A DNA stretch of 64,000 bases from Erythroxylum novogranatense (taxonomy: Eukaryota > Streptophyta > Magnoliopsida > Malpighiales > Erythroxylaceae), in contig CM057228.1 in the NCBI GenBank assembly GCA_029891385.1, positions 62,812,523-62,876,522 on the forward strand, in the 5' to 3' direction. The translations under genes were made by a program, and so were the position numbers. Positions 1 to 9,869 of the stretch are shown here, piece after piece. The notes under the pieces were generated by a model that was given only the letters and a program-made list of their open reading frames with translations, did not search any database and was not told the DNA's origin. How positions within the stretch are numbered: the stretch's first letter is position 1; each line of letters opens with the position of its first letter.

Positions 1-1471
1 ACTGCTACAAGAATATAGAGATTGTTATGGGACTTAGGAAATGGTCCCATGAAGTCAATACCCCAAACATCAAACAATTCAACCTCATGTATTCCAGTTT
101 GTGTCATTTCAGACCTCCTTGAAATAGTACCCATCCGCTGGCAATTATCACATGTAGCTACATACTCCCGGGCATCACGAAACAAAGTGGGCCAGAAAAA
201 TCCCGCTTGAAGAACTTTTGCAGCTGTCTTATCTGGACCAAAATGGCCTCCATAAACTATTGAATGGAAATGGTAAAGAACACTTTGCACCTCGTCCTCA
301 GGCAAACATCGTCAAAAAATACCATCTCCACAATGTTTGAACAGTAACGGTTCTTCCCACACATAATATTTAGCGTCAGAGATGAGTTTCTTCTTTTGTT
401 GATACATTATCTCCGGTGGAAATAGTCCGCAAACAATGTAATTTACCATATCTGCATACCAAGGTGTTACCAAAGATGATATAGCCAATAAATGTTCTCC
501 TGGAATAGAATCATCAATCGGACATTCGTCATACGGGACAGTAACTCTAGACAAATGATCAGCCACCACATTTTCAATACCAGCTTTATCCTTAATTTCA
601 ATATCAAATTCTTGTAACAATAATACCCATCGGATAAGTCGTGGCTTGGAGTCTTTCTTCTTCAACAAATGCCAAATAGCTGCATGATCTGTAAAGACAA
701 CAACTTTAGAGTTAATTAGGTAAGACCTAAACTTTTCAAGAGCAAAGATAATAGCTAAAAACTCTTTTTTGGTGGTGGCATAATTGCGTTGAGCCTCGTC
801 AAGAGTTTAACTAGCATAGTAAATGTCATAAGGCTTGTTATCTTGTCTTTGTCCCAAAACAGCTCCTAAAGCATGGTCACTGGCGTCACACATTACTTCA
901 AATGGAAGATTCCAATTAGGTGCCTGCATAACTGGAGCTAAAATCAAAGCTTCTTTCAACCTGTAGTAAGCACTCAGACAATCCTCATTAAAATCAAAAG
1001 GTATATCCTTGACAAGTAAACACGTTAAAGGTTTTGCAATTTTAGAGAAGTCTTTAATGAATCGTCTGTAAAAACCAACATGACCAAGAAAACGTCTCAC
1101 GCCTTTGACAGAAGTAGGTGGGGTAATTTTTCAATTACTTTCACTTTTGCTTTGTCAACTTCAATACCTTTGTTGGAAACCAGATGACCAAGTACAATTC
1201 CCTCCTGAACCATAAAATGGCATTTTTCTCAATTTAAGACTAAATTAGCCTCTTCACATTTAGCTAACACTTTGGAAAGATTTTGCAAGCAATCATCAAT
1301 TGACAAGCCATAAACAGAGAAATCATCTATGAATACCTCCATGATATTTTCAATGAAATCAGAAAATATGGCCATCATACAACGTTGGAAAGTAGCGGGA
1401 GCATTACAAAGCCCAAAAGGCATTCTCCTATAGGCAAAGGTACCATATGAGCACGTAAATGTGGTTTTGTC
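1..1471 (-). pseudogene. Athila pol, middle part: RT, RNase H and start of integrase, broken
   Basis: This continues the frame that ends at 1472. Pieces at 1423-1229 (RT palm with FIDDFSVYG), 1100-807 (RT end and RNase H start, CDASDHALGAVLG) and 668-312 (RNase H end, VVADHLSRV) belong to one protein. The zinc-binding part of integrase follows down to base 1. Breaks seen: TAG at 1472-1474 where relatives have Gln, TGA at 1229-1231 where relatives have Trp, TAA at 807-809, TGA at 312-314 where relatives have Arg, and a one-base loss around 1125 in a C run. The protein would carry out reverse transcription, RNA removal and integration; this copy cannot make it intact. Confidence 0.88.
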
Positions 1472-4400
1472 CTAATCTTGTGGGTGAATGGGAAACTGAA
1501 AGAATCCTGAATACCCATCAAGATAACAAAAATGAGAATTCCTAGCAAGTCGTTCTAGCATTTGGTCAATGAAGGGAAGAGGAAAATGATCTTTCCTAGT
1601 TGCTGAATTTAGCTTACAGTAATCAATACACATTCTCCAACCAGTAATAGTCCTAGTTTGAATAAGTTCATTCTTTTCATTTGTTATTACCGTCATCCCT
1701 CCTTTTTTAGGAACTACATGAATCGGACTAACCCACTTACTATCTGAGATAGGGTAAATTATTCCAGCGTTAAGCAGTTTTAAAATTTCCTTTTTGACCA
1801 CTTCTTGCATACTAGGATTTAATCTCCTTTGATGTTCAATTGTAGGCTTATGGTCATCTTCCATAAAGATTCGATGCATACACACAGAAGGATGAATTCC
1901 TTTAAGATTGTCTAAAGAATACCCTATAGCTTTTCTATGCTTTCTTAAAACGCTAACAAGTTTTTCAGTATCAACAGCATCCAAGTTAGCATTGACAACC
2001 ACAGGATATGTAGAGTTTGGGCCCAGAAATTCATACCTTAAATTTGAAGGAAGAGGTTTGAGTTCTACCTCTGGTGCTTTCACTTCAGATTGTTGTTGAT
2101 CTATTTGTAGAACTTCAAAGTGCTCTTCTATTGCTGTAGGGAGATTTGCTAAAGATTTAGCAACTATGGCGACACCTAGATTCTCATCACTTGATGTTCC
2201 ATTAGTGATTAAACATTGCTCAAGAAAACCAGCTGAATGTGGGTTAGACAAATGAGCATTAACAATAGAATCAACAATGTCAACTCTACAACAATCTTCA
2301 GACAAACTTGGAAATTTTGTAGCCTTTGAAAGATCAAATTGAACGCAATCCTCACCAATTTCAAATGATAATTTGCCATTTTTCACATCTATCTGACACC
2401 CTGCTGTAGCCAGAAACGGCCTTTCAAGTATGATTGGAGTGCGGGTGTCTTCTTCCATTTCCAAAATGACAAAATCAACAGGCACATACAAATTACCTAC
2501 CTTAATAGGCACATCCTCCAATACACCCACAGAATATTTAACAGAGCGATCAGCTAATTGCAAAGCAACAGTAGTTGGTGTCAACTCTCCTAAATCAAGC
2601 TTCCAACACAAAGACAATGGCATTAAACTCACACTTGACCCTAAATCACACAAAGCACGTTCAATAGTAACTTTACCAATTTGGCAAGGAATTGAAAAGC
2701 TACCAAGGTCTTTTAGTTTTGGAGGAAGTTTATTTTGAATGGCAGCACTACATTCAACAGTCAAAGCAACAGTTTCATGCTCTTCTAACTTTCTCTTGTT
2801 AGATAAGATTTCTTTGAGAAACTTAGCATAAGAAGGCATTTGAGAAAGTGCATCAGTGAAAGGAATATTAATGTACAACTTTTTAAGCACTTCTAAGAAC
2901 TTCCCAAATTGAGGATCCAACTTAGCTTTGGCCATTCTATGAGGAAAAGGGATTGGTGGAGTGTAAAGTTTTGGAGGTGGTAAATTTGGTTTCTCAGAAA
3001 TCTCAGTATCCCCTCTTTTGTTATCATCTTCAATCGCTATCCTTGTTCCCTTATCCTGAGTTTCAACATTCATCGCTTTTGTTACCTCATTCCTATGATC
3101 ATAGGGTCCTGCCAATTGTTTTTCAGTTCTCAACATCACAGCTTTACAATGCTCCCTAGGATTTGTTTCAGGCTGGCTAGGTAATTTTCCTGGTGATGGG
3201 TATGATGAACTAGCCTGATTTGCTATTTGATTTTCAAGCAACTTATTATGAGCAGCCAATAAGTCGACCTTAGATGTTAATTGCTTGATAGTGTCATCTT
3301 GTTGTTTTTGGGCCAGTAACATGGATTCCATCATGCTTTCCAGGTTTGATTTTGGATTTCCCGATGGGTGAGGTGGCCTTTGAAATCTAGGTGGTTGCCT
3401 AACATTTTGCTGAAATGGAGGATTTTGGATATTCCTCCAGGAGAAATTTGGATGGTTCCTCCAACCTTGATTATAAGTGTTTGATTGGGGATCAAATTGA
3501 GGTCTTTGAGGAAGATTGTTTATGGCATGAACTTGATCACTACCCTGATCTTGGGCAAAAGGGTTACCAGCTTGACAATGAACAGATAAATGATCAACAG
3601 ATCCACAAATTTCACATGCAGAGTTAGAACTACCAGCATTCACAGAGTTAACATTCAAACGGTCTAACCAATGAATCATGGCATCAACCTTAGCAGAAAG
3701 GATTGTGAGAGCATCAACATCATACTTACCTGAAGTGCGTTTTGTCGCTCCTCGTTCATTGGACCATTGATAATGATTGAGAGCCATTTCTTCAATGAGG
3801 TTGTATGCATCTGCATATGTCTTATTCAGAATCGCTCCCCCAGCTGCAGCATCGATTAAGGTCCTCATTGATTGAAGCAGTCCATTGTAGAAGTTATGAA
3901 GAACCATCCAAGATGGTAAGCCATGGTGCAGGCACAACCGTAGTAACTCTTTATATCGCTCCCATGCTTCATACAGCGTTTCATCATCTTTCTGCGTGAA
4001 TGATGAGATTTGATTCCTGAGATTTGTTGTTTTGCTTGGAGGAAAATACTTGGCTAAAAATGACCTAGAGAGTTGATCCCAAGTTGTGATTGAGCCTACT
4101 GGGAGTGAATGAAGCCATGCTCTTGCCTTATCCCTTAAAGAGAATGGAAAAAGTCGAAGTCGAATAACATCAGAAGTGACTCCATTCATCTTCAAAGTGT
4201 CGCAAACTTCAAGGAAAATTGTTAAATGCATATTCGGATCTTCAACAGGTGATCCTTCAAACTGTGACTGCTGCACCATAGAAATAAGAGCTGGTTTCAG
4301 CTCAAAATTGTTTGCATCTATAGTAGGATTTCGGATCCCCAAAGTGCTTTCTTGAATTCCTGGTTTTGCATAATCACGCAGCATAGGTGCTACACCCTCT

Positions 4401-4522
4401 ACCATTGTGTTACTGTCACTGGAAGTTTCCACCTTTTTCTTACTTTCAAAACAATGTTTCTTCCTTTTGTGGTAAGTTCGCTCGATTTTCAGATCAAATG
4501 GGGCTGTGAAAGTAAATTGCAT
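1472..4522 (-). CDS. Athila gag-protease-RT (N-terminal part of polyprotein)
   Basis: Open frame of 1016 residues starting with ATG at 4522, about 185 bases inside the end of the 5' LTR. Order: retrotransposon gag domain about residues 85-250 (FPFSLRDKARAWLHSLP, EAWERYKELLR), a CCHC zinc knuckle near residue 305 (CEICGSVDHLSVHC), a low-complexity linker, an aspartic protease near residue 620 with DLGSSVS in place of the usual D-T/S-G, and the start of RT near residue 890 (CIDYCKLN, LDGYSGFFQ). Gag packages the RNA, protease cuts the polyprotein and RT copies the genome. The frame stops at a TAG just after HPQD, where the family continues with Gln, so RT lacks its catalytic Asp pair here. Gag and protease look intact. 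Confidence 0.92.
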   Translation of the reverse strand: MQFTFTAPFDLKIERTYHKRKKHCFESKKKVETSSDSNTMVEGVAPMLRDYAKPGIQESTLGIRNPTIDANNFELKPALISMVQQSQFEGSPVEDPNMHLTIFLEVCDTLKMNGVTSDVIRLRLFPFSLRDKARAWLHSLPVGSITTWDQLSRSFLAKYFPPSKTTNLRNQISSFTQKDDETLYEAWERYKELLRLCLHHGLPSWMVLHNFYNGLLQSMRTLIDAAAGGAILNKTYADAYNLIEEMALNHYQWSNERGATKRTSGKYDVDALTILSAKVDAMIHWLDRLNVNSVNAGSSNSACEICGSVDHLSVHCQAGNPFAQDQGSDQVHAINNLPQRPQFDPQSNTYNQGWRNHPNFSWRNIQNPPFQQNVRQPPRFQRPPHPSGNPKSNLESMMESMLLAQKQQDDTIKQLTSKVDLLAAHNKLLENQIANQASSSYPSPGKLPSQPETNPREHCKAVMLRTEKQLAGPYDHRNEVTKAMNVETQDKGTRIAIEDDNKRGDTEISEKPNLPPPKLYTPPIPFPHRMAKAKLDPQFGKFLEVLKKLYINIPFTDALSQMPSYAKFLKEILSNKRKLEEHETVALTVECSAAIQNKLPPKLKDLGSFSIPCQIGKVTIERALCDLGSSVSLMPLSLCWKLDLGELTPTTVALQLADRSVKYSVGVLEDVPIKVGNLYVPVDFVILEMEEDTRTPIILERPFLATAGCQIDVKNGKLSFEIGEDCVQFDLSKATKFPSLSEDCCRVDIVDSIVNAHLSNPHSAGFLEQCLITNGTSSDENLGVAIVAKSLANLPTAIEEHFEVLQIDQQQSEVKAPEVELKPLPSNLRYEFLGPNSTYPVVVNANLDAVDTEKLVSVLRKHRKAIGYSLDNLKGIHPSVCMHRIFMEDDHKPTIEHQRRLNPSMQEVVKKEILKLLNAGIIYPISDSKWVSPIHVVPKKGGMTVITNEKNELIQTRTITGWRMCIDYCKLNSATRKDHFPLPFIDQMLERLARNSHFCYLDGYSGFFQFPIHPQD

Positions 4523-4683
4523 ATAAATCTTGCGTCACCTCTGCACGATCAACACAAAGAATAGTGAGCAAACTAATTAATGAAATAAATACCAAGTAAC
4601 CTAAAACGAAAAATTGAAATAAAATTGGAATAAGAAAAGCTTAGTCAATTTTGTTTTGAAAAATTCAATATTTGACACAGTAG

Positions 4684-4702
4684 TCCCCGACAACGGCGCC
4701 AA
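4684..4702 (-). other. Primer binding site, tRNA-Asp type
   Basis: On the minus strand TGGCGCCGTTGTCGGGGAC follows the LTR end after a short AGTTTT spacer. It matches the 3' end of plant tRNA-Asp (TGGCGCCGTTGCCGGGGA) with one change. Its place between LTR and gag fixes the orientation of the Athila element. Confidence 0.9.
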
Positions 4703-4707
4703 AAACT

Positions 4708-5883
4708 TGATATGCTCTGCAAGTGCACAGATTTAGTTGTAGCAATCAAGTGTCGATCCACAAGGACTAGGTCAAATTGCTAAATTCACTCCTCTCAAAT
4801 TTGCTAAGCAATCAGTTAAGAAAGTTATGTTATTAAGGAAATTGCAATGTACGATAAACAGAATTTTTACTAATATTCTAGAAATTCATTCCAACGAAGA
4901 AACCATGTACTTCCCTTATGAAATAATTCACTGATCTGGTACTTTAACTAACTGCTGTCAATCAATTATTTCGAAGTAATCAACGTGTTGATTTCAATTT
5001 TTAAACCAATTTCTTAGATTAAAAACCAAATTCAACCCGATTAACGCCTTTGGATTCTTCTCGCACTCCTAACGAAGAAATCTATTTCTAGATATTCATT
5101 CAGTTAGATCTAATCTAGCATTTTAGATATTAAACATCACTTTTCAGTTCTTAGTTTAACATCACCCATATTTAATTCAAAACCTTAGATTAGACAGATC
5201 AGATCAATAATTGACGAAATGACTTTGCTGAAATTTAATCAACATTGAAATAAAAGAAATAAAGTCATAAGGTTCAATACACAATTCCTAAGCTGAAATA
5301 AATATCCCAGAACAAAGAAATTTAAAGGTCCATAACTGAATTAATCATAAAGAAAACAAAATGAACTATTAACATCGGATGAAATAGAAAAATAGAATGA
5401 GGAAGGAAAAGGAACTCCAATTTTTGTCTGGGATCTTGATCTCTCAATCTCCAATTTGTCTTTTTCGATGTCCCCCCTCTCCCTCTCCTTCTCGATCTTT
5501 CTTCTTTTTTTCCATCTCCAAAAAACTGGCCCCCTCTTTCTCGATTCTCACCCTGATATAATTCCCGAAACTGCCATACAGGGACCGTGTAAAATTACAC
5601 GGTCTGACCGTGTAACCATCGGATAAGTTGGATGCATCTGCTTCATATTACACGGGCCGTGTAAAATTACACGGTCTGACCGTGTAACCTTCGGACAATT
5701 TGCGTTATTTGTCGCCATTTACACAAATTGTAAATTGACACGGTTTGACCGTGTAAAGCTTTAAACCCGCGAAAATCAGCCAACAAACCCACAACAGTAC
5801 CAAATTCACCAAAAACTAAAGAAATACTCAACAATTGATATAAAACCAATGACAAAATAGAACCAAAAAATAACAATATATCA
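4708..5883 (-). repeat. 5' LTR of the Athila-type element
   Basis: 1176 bp, bounded by TGATAT at 4708 and ATATCA at 5883, an inverted terminal motif of the usual TG...CA kind. The inner edge abuts the primer binding site and the outer edge abuts an interrupted integrase reading frame. It contains a CT-rich tract at about 5460-5530 and a palindrome-rich block at 5578-5757. No coding capacity. Confidence 0.88.
5578..5757. repeat. Repeated short palindromes inside the Athila LTR
   Basis: The words ACCGTGTAA and TTACACGGT recur at least seven times in both orientations, with a longer unit (GTGTAAAATTACACGGTC followed by TGACCGTGTAAC) present twice about 75 bases apart. Each unit can fold into a small hairpin. 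Function unknown. Confidence 0.8.
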
Positions 5884-6653
5884 GGTACGGATATCATATT
5901 TGTGGTTGTTGATAGGTTTAGAAAAATGGCACATTTTATTGCATGTCATAAAACTAATGATGCCATTTATATTGTTGATTTGTTCTTTAAGGATGTTATG
6001 TATTCGCATGTTGTTCCTAAAACCATTGTTTCAAACCATGATGTAAAGTTTTTAAGTCACTTTTGGCATGTTCTTTCGAGAAAGTTAGGAACTAAACTTT
6101 TGTTTTTTACTACTTGTCATCCTCAAACAGATGGCCAAACTGAAGTAGTCAATTAAACTTTAGGATCTCTTTTCCGTGCTGTTATAGGAAAAAATTTTAA
6201 AACTTGGGAACAATCTTTGTCATTAGTTGAATTTGCATATAGTAGGAGCATTCATTCTACTACTAGTTATTCACCATTTGAGATAGTTTATGGATTTAAC
6301 CCTTTGACGCCTTTGGTTTTGTCTCCTTTGCCATTACATGAGTTATCTAGTAGGGATGGACAACATAAGGCTGAATTGTTGAAGAGCATTCGTGAAAAAG
6401 CAAGGCGACAAATAGAGAAGCGTAATAAAGCAAATGCGCACAAGGTTAATCAAGGGCGCAAGTTGTTGAGGTTTGAGCCTAAAGATTGGGTTTGGGTGCA
6501 TTTCAAGAAGGAGAGGTTTCCTAAGTAAAGGGAATCCAAGTTAGATCCTAGAGGCGATGGGTCATTCCAAGTGCTTAAGAGAATTAATGATAATGCCTAT
6601 AAGATCGATTTTCCAGGTGAGTATCAAGTGTTTGCTACTTTTAAAATTGTTAA
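5884..6653 (+). pseudogene. Integrase of a CRM-like chromovirus, core and C-terminal part
   Basis: The frame starts abruptly with [18 protein letters not shown], the first part of the integrase catalytic core, goes on through [12 protein letters not shown] and GFNPLTPL, and reaches PGEYQVFATFKIVN at 6653, where a giant-LTR element interrupts it. It resumes at 19910 with LSPF. The N-terminal part is missing because an Athila element splits it at 5883. In-frame TAA stops follow VVN (6154-6156) and RFPK (6526-6528); the second is Gln in relatives. Integrase joins the element cDNA to host DNA; this copy is dead. The lineage call rests on the family-like text and on the C-terminus entering the LTR. 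Confidence 0.85.
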
Positions 6654-7664
6654 TGTTGGGACCCGATCCGGAGACCGGCGCCCCAACCCGAAAACGGAAG
6701 ACGGAATGAATCACAAAGAGGCGGAACGAATAAACGATTGATCACAAAGCGAAACAAATCATTAACGAATCGAAAGCCAACTTGGAAGCGAAGCATACAA
6801 ACAAAGTCAAATCGAATTGGCTCGGAGACAAACCAAACAAACGATCACGAATCACAAATCGAATCGAAGCATTTGAACTGAAACACAAGTACCGACATCC
6901 GTGAACAAAATCTTAGAAATCGTTGTCGCGTTGGAAACCTTAAGACATTCTAAATCCGGTATAAATTTTTCTTTTCTTTTCTTTCTTTCTTATTCCTTTC
7001 CTTTTCATTTCTTTCATAACCAAACTCAATCCAAAATACATTATCACATTCATAATCATACACACATCCCAAACATAACTTAAATCAATGCATAATTCCA
7101 GAAATCCATACACCTTATACTCACTATATACACAATTTCATAAATCACATATGTCCTGGAATGACTACTCTTCATACACTCGTGGCAATTAAGGCTATAT
7201 ACAATATCAACACCAAAATCCAAAGTACACAATACACAACAAATTTTGAATTTCTCAACACTATCTTACTTAACAACAATACAATATAAACACATGCAAA
7301 TAGAAATCTTCATTTTCTTTCACCCGATCTTCTTCTCATCACCTGTGGATGGAAATGAAGGGGGGGTGAGCTTATAGCTCGTGGGTAACAGTTTATAACA
7401 AATATATAAGCAAAATCCTTGAAATTCTTTTTCTTTTCTGTTCTTAGAAAACATTTCTTTGAAATCCGTAAAGCACATTTTCAAAAGGTTCTTTTCCTCG
7501 TCAGAGCTAAAATCTCCATTTGCAAAACATATGATTTTTAGGCTTTCAACCATAAACCCATAAGTTTATAAAACATGAATGCATCAACTTGACAATTCAT
7601 AGATGCAATGGCAATCACATAAGCAATGCACAACAACACATGGCTCGAGAGTTCCGTAAACACA

Positions 7665-7689
7665 ACGGATAAACCGAAGTTTATACCGT
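7665..7689 (-). other. Predicted UUCG-tetraloop hairpin in the giant-LTR leader
   Basis: The minus strand reads ACGGTATAAAC-TTCG-GTTTATCCGT: ten base pairs with one bulged U, closed by C-G around UUCG, a very stable RNA loop. The same hairpin is at 13858-13882 in the sister LTR. At the same place the shorter subfamily has ACGGT-GTAA-ACCGT (30944-30957 and 33967-33980), a GNRA-type loop. Confidence 0.7.
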
Positions 7690-8369
7690 AAACTATCCGA
7701 GTCCGATTTCTCAAGGATCTCGTTGCCTCAAGCGGGCAGCCGGGAGAAGGCTATAACTATCGTCGACGCACGTGACTATCCATCCGTAACTCTCTCGCCA
7801 CACAAAAGCATATAAGCAATGCTCAAGATCATTTATCAAAATGATATGCTTCCATTTTCTTTCTTCTTTCCATTCAAATCAAAATGCCATGGCACACTCC
7901 AATGGCATAACATTATCACATCAATAAACATATTCAATCTCAATTCAACAATGTAATCACGTATGGATCAACATCGAACAATGAATGCAAGTGATTTCTT
8001 TAAGACATAAATCAACGTATGCAGTTCATAAAGCACATTATTCAATTTTATTTTATTTTATTTTATTTTATTTTCAGTAAATCTTGTATTTTCTTAAAAC
8101 ATTCCAAAACATTTTCATAACTTATCAAATTCGTCGAAAATAACGAATTTAACACTTTACGCAATTTCTTAAATCCAAATCATAGAAATAAATTTCAAAA
8201 TCTTTCTTCATTTCTCAATTCATTTTAAAACTCGTAACCCTTTTCCAAAAATATTCGGAAACAATAAAATTCAATACTTTCTCAATTTTTCAATCAATCT
8301 CCCAAATCATTTGAAGACAAGAAATTGGGCCTTTGTGTCATTTTTTTTTTAAACTTCAGAAATTTTCTT

Positions 8370-8905
8370 AATTTATCAAACATTTAAAACTTGTATAAAT
8401 TCTTAAAACAGTTTCTAAAACCATTTCAAACGCCTTTCGAAAATCGTACTTTTCAACATTTAAATAAACCTTATTTTCTAAACAATTTCAAATGCATTTC
8501 GGAAATCACACTTTGTCTAACATTTTTATAAACAAGTTTAGAAATCGTAAACTTTTCAAACATTTTATAAACAATGTCAGAAATCATAATTTTTCAAATA
8601 CCTTTTTTAATAAATATTAGACATTCGGAAATCGAAATCTTTCAACCACTTTTATAAACAACATTTTCTAACTAATTTTGAAAGTATTCGGAAATCATAA
8701 ATTTTCAAACATTTGCATAAACCATTTTCTAGACAATTTCAAAGCATTTTTAGGAATCAAAACTTTCAAATATTTCCATAAACAATATTTTCTATACACT
8801 TCCGAATTTATACAAAAATCACAAGTTTTCAAACTTTTACATAAAACCATATTTTATAAAAGCTCTTAAAACTAATCGGAAATTATAATTTTCAAACCTT
8901 TATCA
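8370..8905. repeat. Degenerate minisatellite in the left giant LTR
   Basis: About nine diverged units of roughly 55-65 bp built on TTTTCAAACATTTATAAACA, ATTTTCTAAACAATTT and CATTCGGAAATC. Part of a block of about 1 kb (7870-8945) that the two shorter giant LTRs in this window lack; those go straight from the TTATCGAATGATC region to the CCATGGAATCTTTCGAGGC sequence. Confidence 0.75.
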
Positions 8906-9725
8906 TATTCAAGCTCAATATCATTTATTGAATGCTCTTTCTTTCGAATATACAAAATGCCATGGAATCTTTCGAGGCATAACACAAATGTATTTTGCAA
9001 TTCATCAAAAGCTCATGTATGGAATCAATGATGATTTTTCAAATCATTCACACAATGATGCAACACTTATGATGCAATTGAAATCAGAAAATCCCTTTAT
9101 TTAGAGAAAGTAGTAGTGGCTTATAAATTCTATTATAAACAGGTACCCACCTCGATTCGATGCTAGAAAGTTGTTCCTAGCTCCACTTTGTCCATTGGTT
9201 CCTTCTTTCTTCCAATTTAACTTCACCTAAAGCAATTTCACCCAAATTCAACATCATAAATAACTTAATCCTCAAATTGAACTTAGAAAACATAAATCCC
9301 TCATATATTCAAGCTTTCTAAATTACAAATTTCCAAATGCCCCAAATTCTAAATTTGGGCATAAACCCTAATTCTCAAAATCCCAAATTAAACCCATCAT
9401 ACTTAGCAATCATCAAAATTGACTTCATACTCCACAAACCCATACCATTTTCCATATTTCTAAACCACAAATCGAAGAAAAGCTCAAAGCTCAACTTTTC
9501 TCTTACCTCAAACTTTTCACCATTTTCGATTTATTAGGCTTGGAAGGAAGCTCTTCTCCTTCCATCTTTTTCTTTCATGAATCAACGAAAACCGAGCTTG
9601 AACCCCAAAAATCAAACCCTAAGCTCTCCTTCTTTCTTCTCCAAGTTTGCTCTCCTCTCTCTCTCTCTTATTTTCTTAAGTCTTTCATTTCTGTGCTTCC
9701 TTATGCCTTATACGACAGCCACTGT

Positions 9726-9733
9726 CTTTTATA
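9726..9733 (-). promoter_or_regulatory. TATA box of the left giant LTR
   Basis: TATAAAAG on the minus strand within GGCAATATAAAAGACAG, about 2.45 kb from the LTR start, followed by a CT/GA-rich stretch like a plant leader. If used, transcription would start near 9700, giving U3 of about 2.5 kb and R plus U5 of about 3 kb. The sister copy is at 15919-15926. Confidence 0.6.
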
Positions 9734-9869
9734 TTGCCATGTCATTTAATGAATGGGGAATGACCCATATGTCCCTCCATTTAAGCCTATAAACATAACC
9801 CCTTTAAGTAAACTTCCAAAATTGCCCCTTTCTTTTTGCCTTAAAAACTTTAGAGAAATGTCCCTCTAT

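Larger units (their letters stand above)
1..5883 (-). mobile_element. Athila-type Ty3/gypsy retrotransposon, 3' part cut off by the window edge
   Basis: The element reads right to left: 5' LTR (5883 to 4708), primer binding site complementary to tRNA-Asp, gag, protease, reverse transcriptase, RNase H and the start of integrase, which runs off at base 1. The gag and the tRNA-Asp primer site are typical of the Athila lineage (non-chromovirus Ty3/gypsy). It lies in the integrase gene of a CRM-like element. Base 5884 starts the interrupted codons, so the likely target duplication is GGTAC (5884-5888); its partner would lie left of the window. Several stop codons and one frameshift in pol show that this copy is not autonomous. 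Any env-like region of Athila elements would be outside the window. Confidence 0.9.

Noticed and set aside
2430..2738. Forward open frames within the Athila gag-pol region
   Set aside because: They are the opposite strand of the real gag-protease frame, which has clear domains.
7340..7780. tRNA-like or riboswitch reading of the conserved leader module
   Set aside because: Conserved words do not form a cloverleaf or any riboswitch fold I know; kept as a cis module only.
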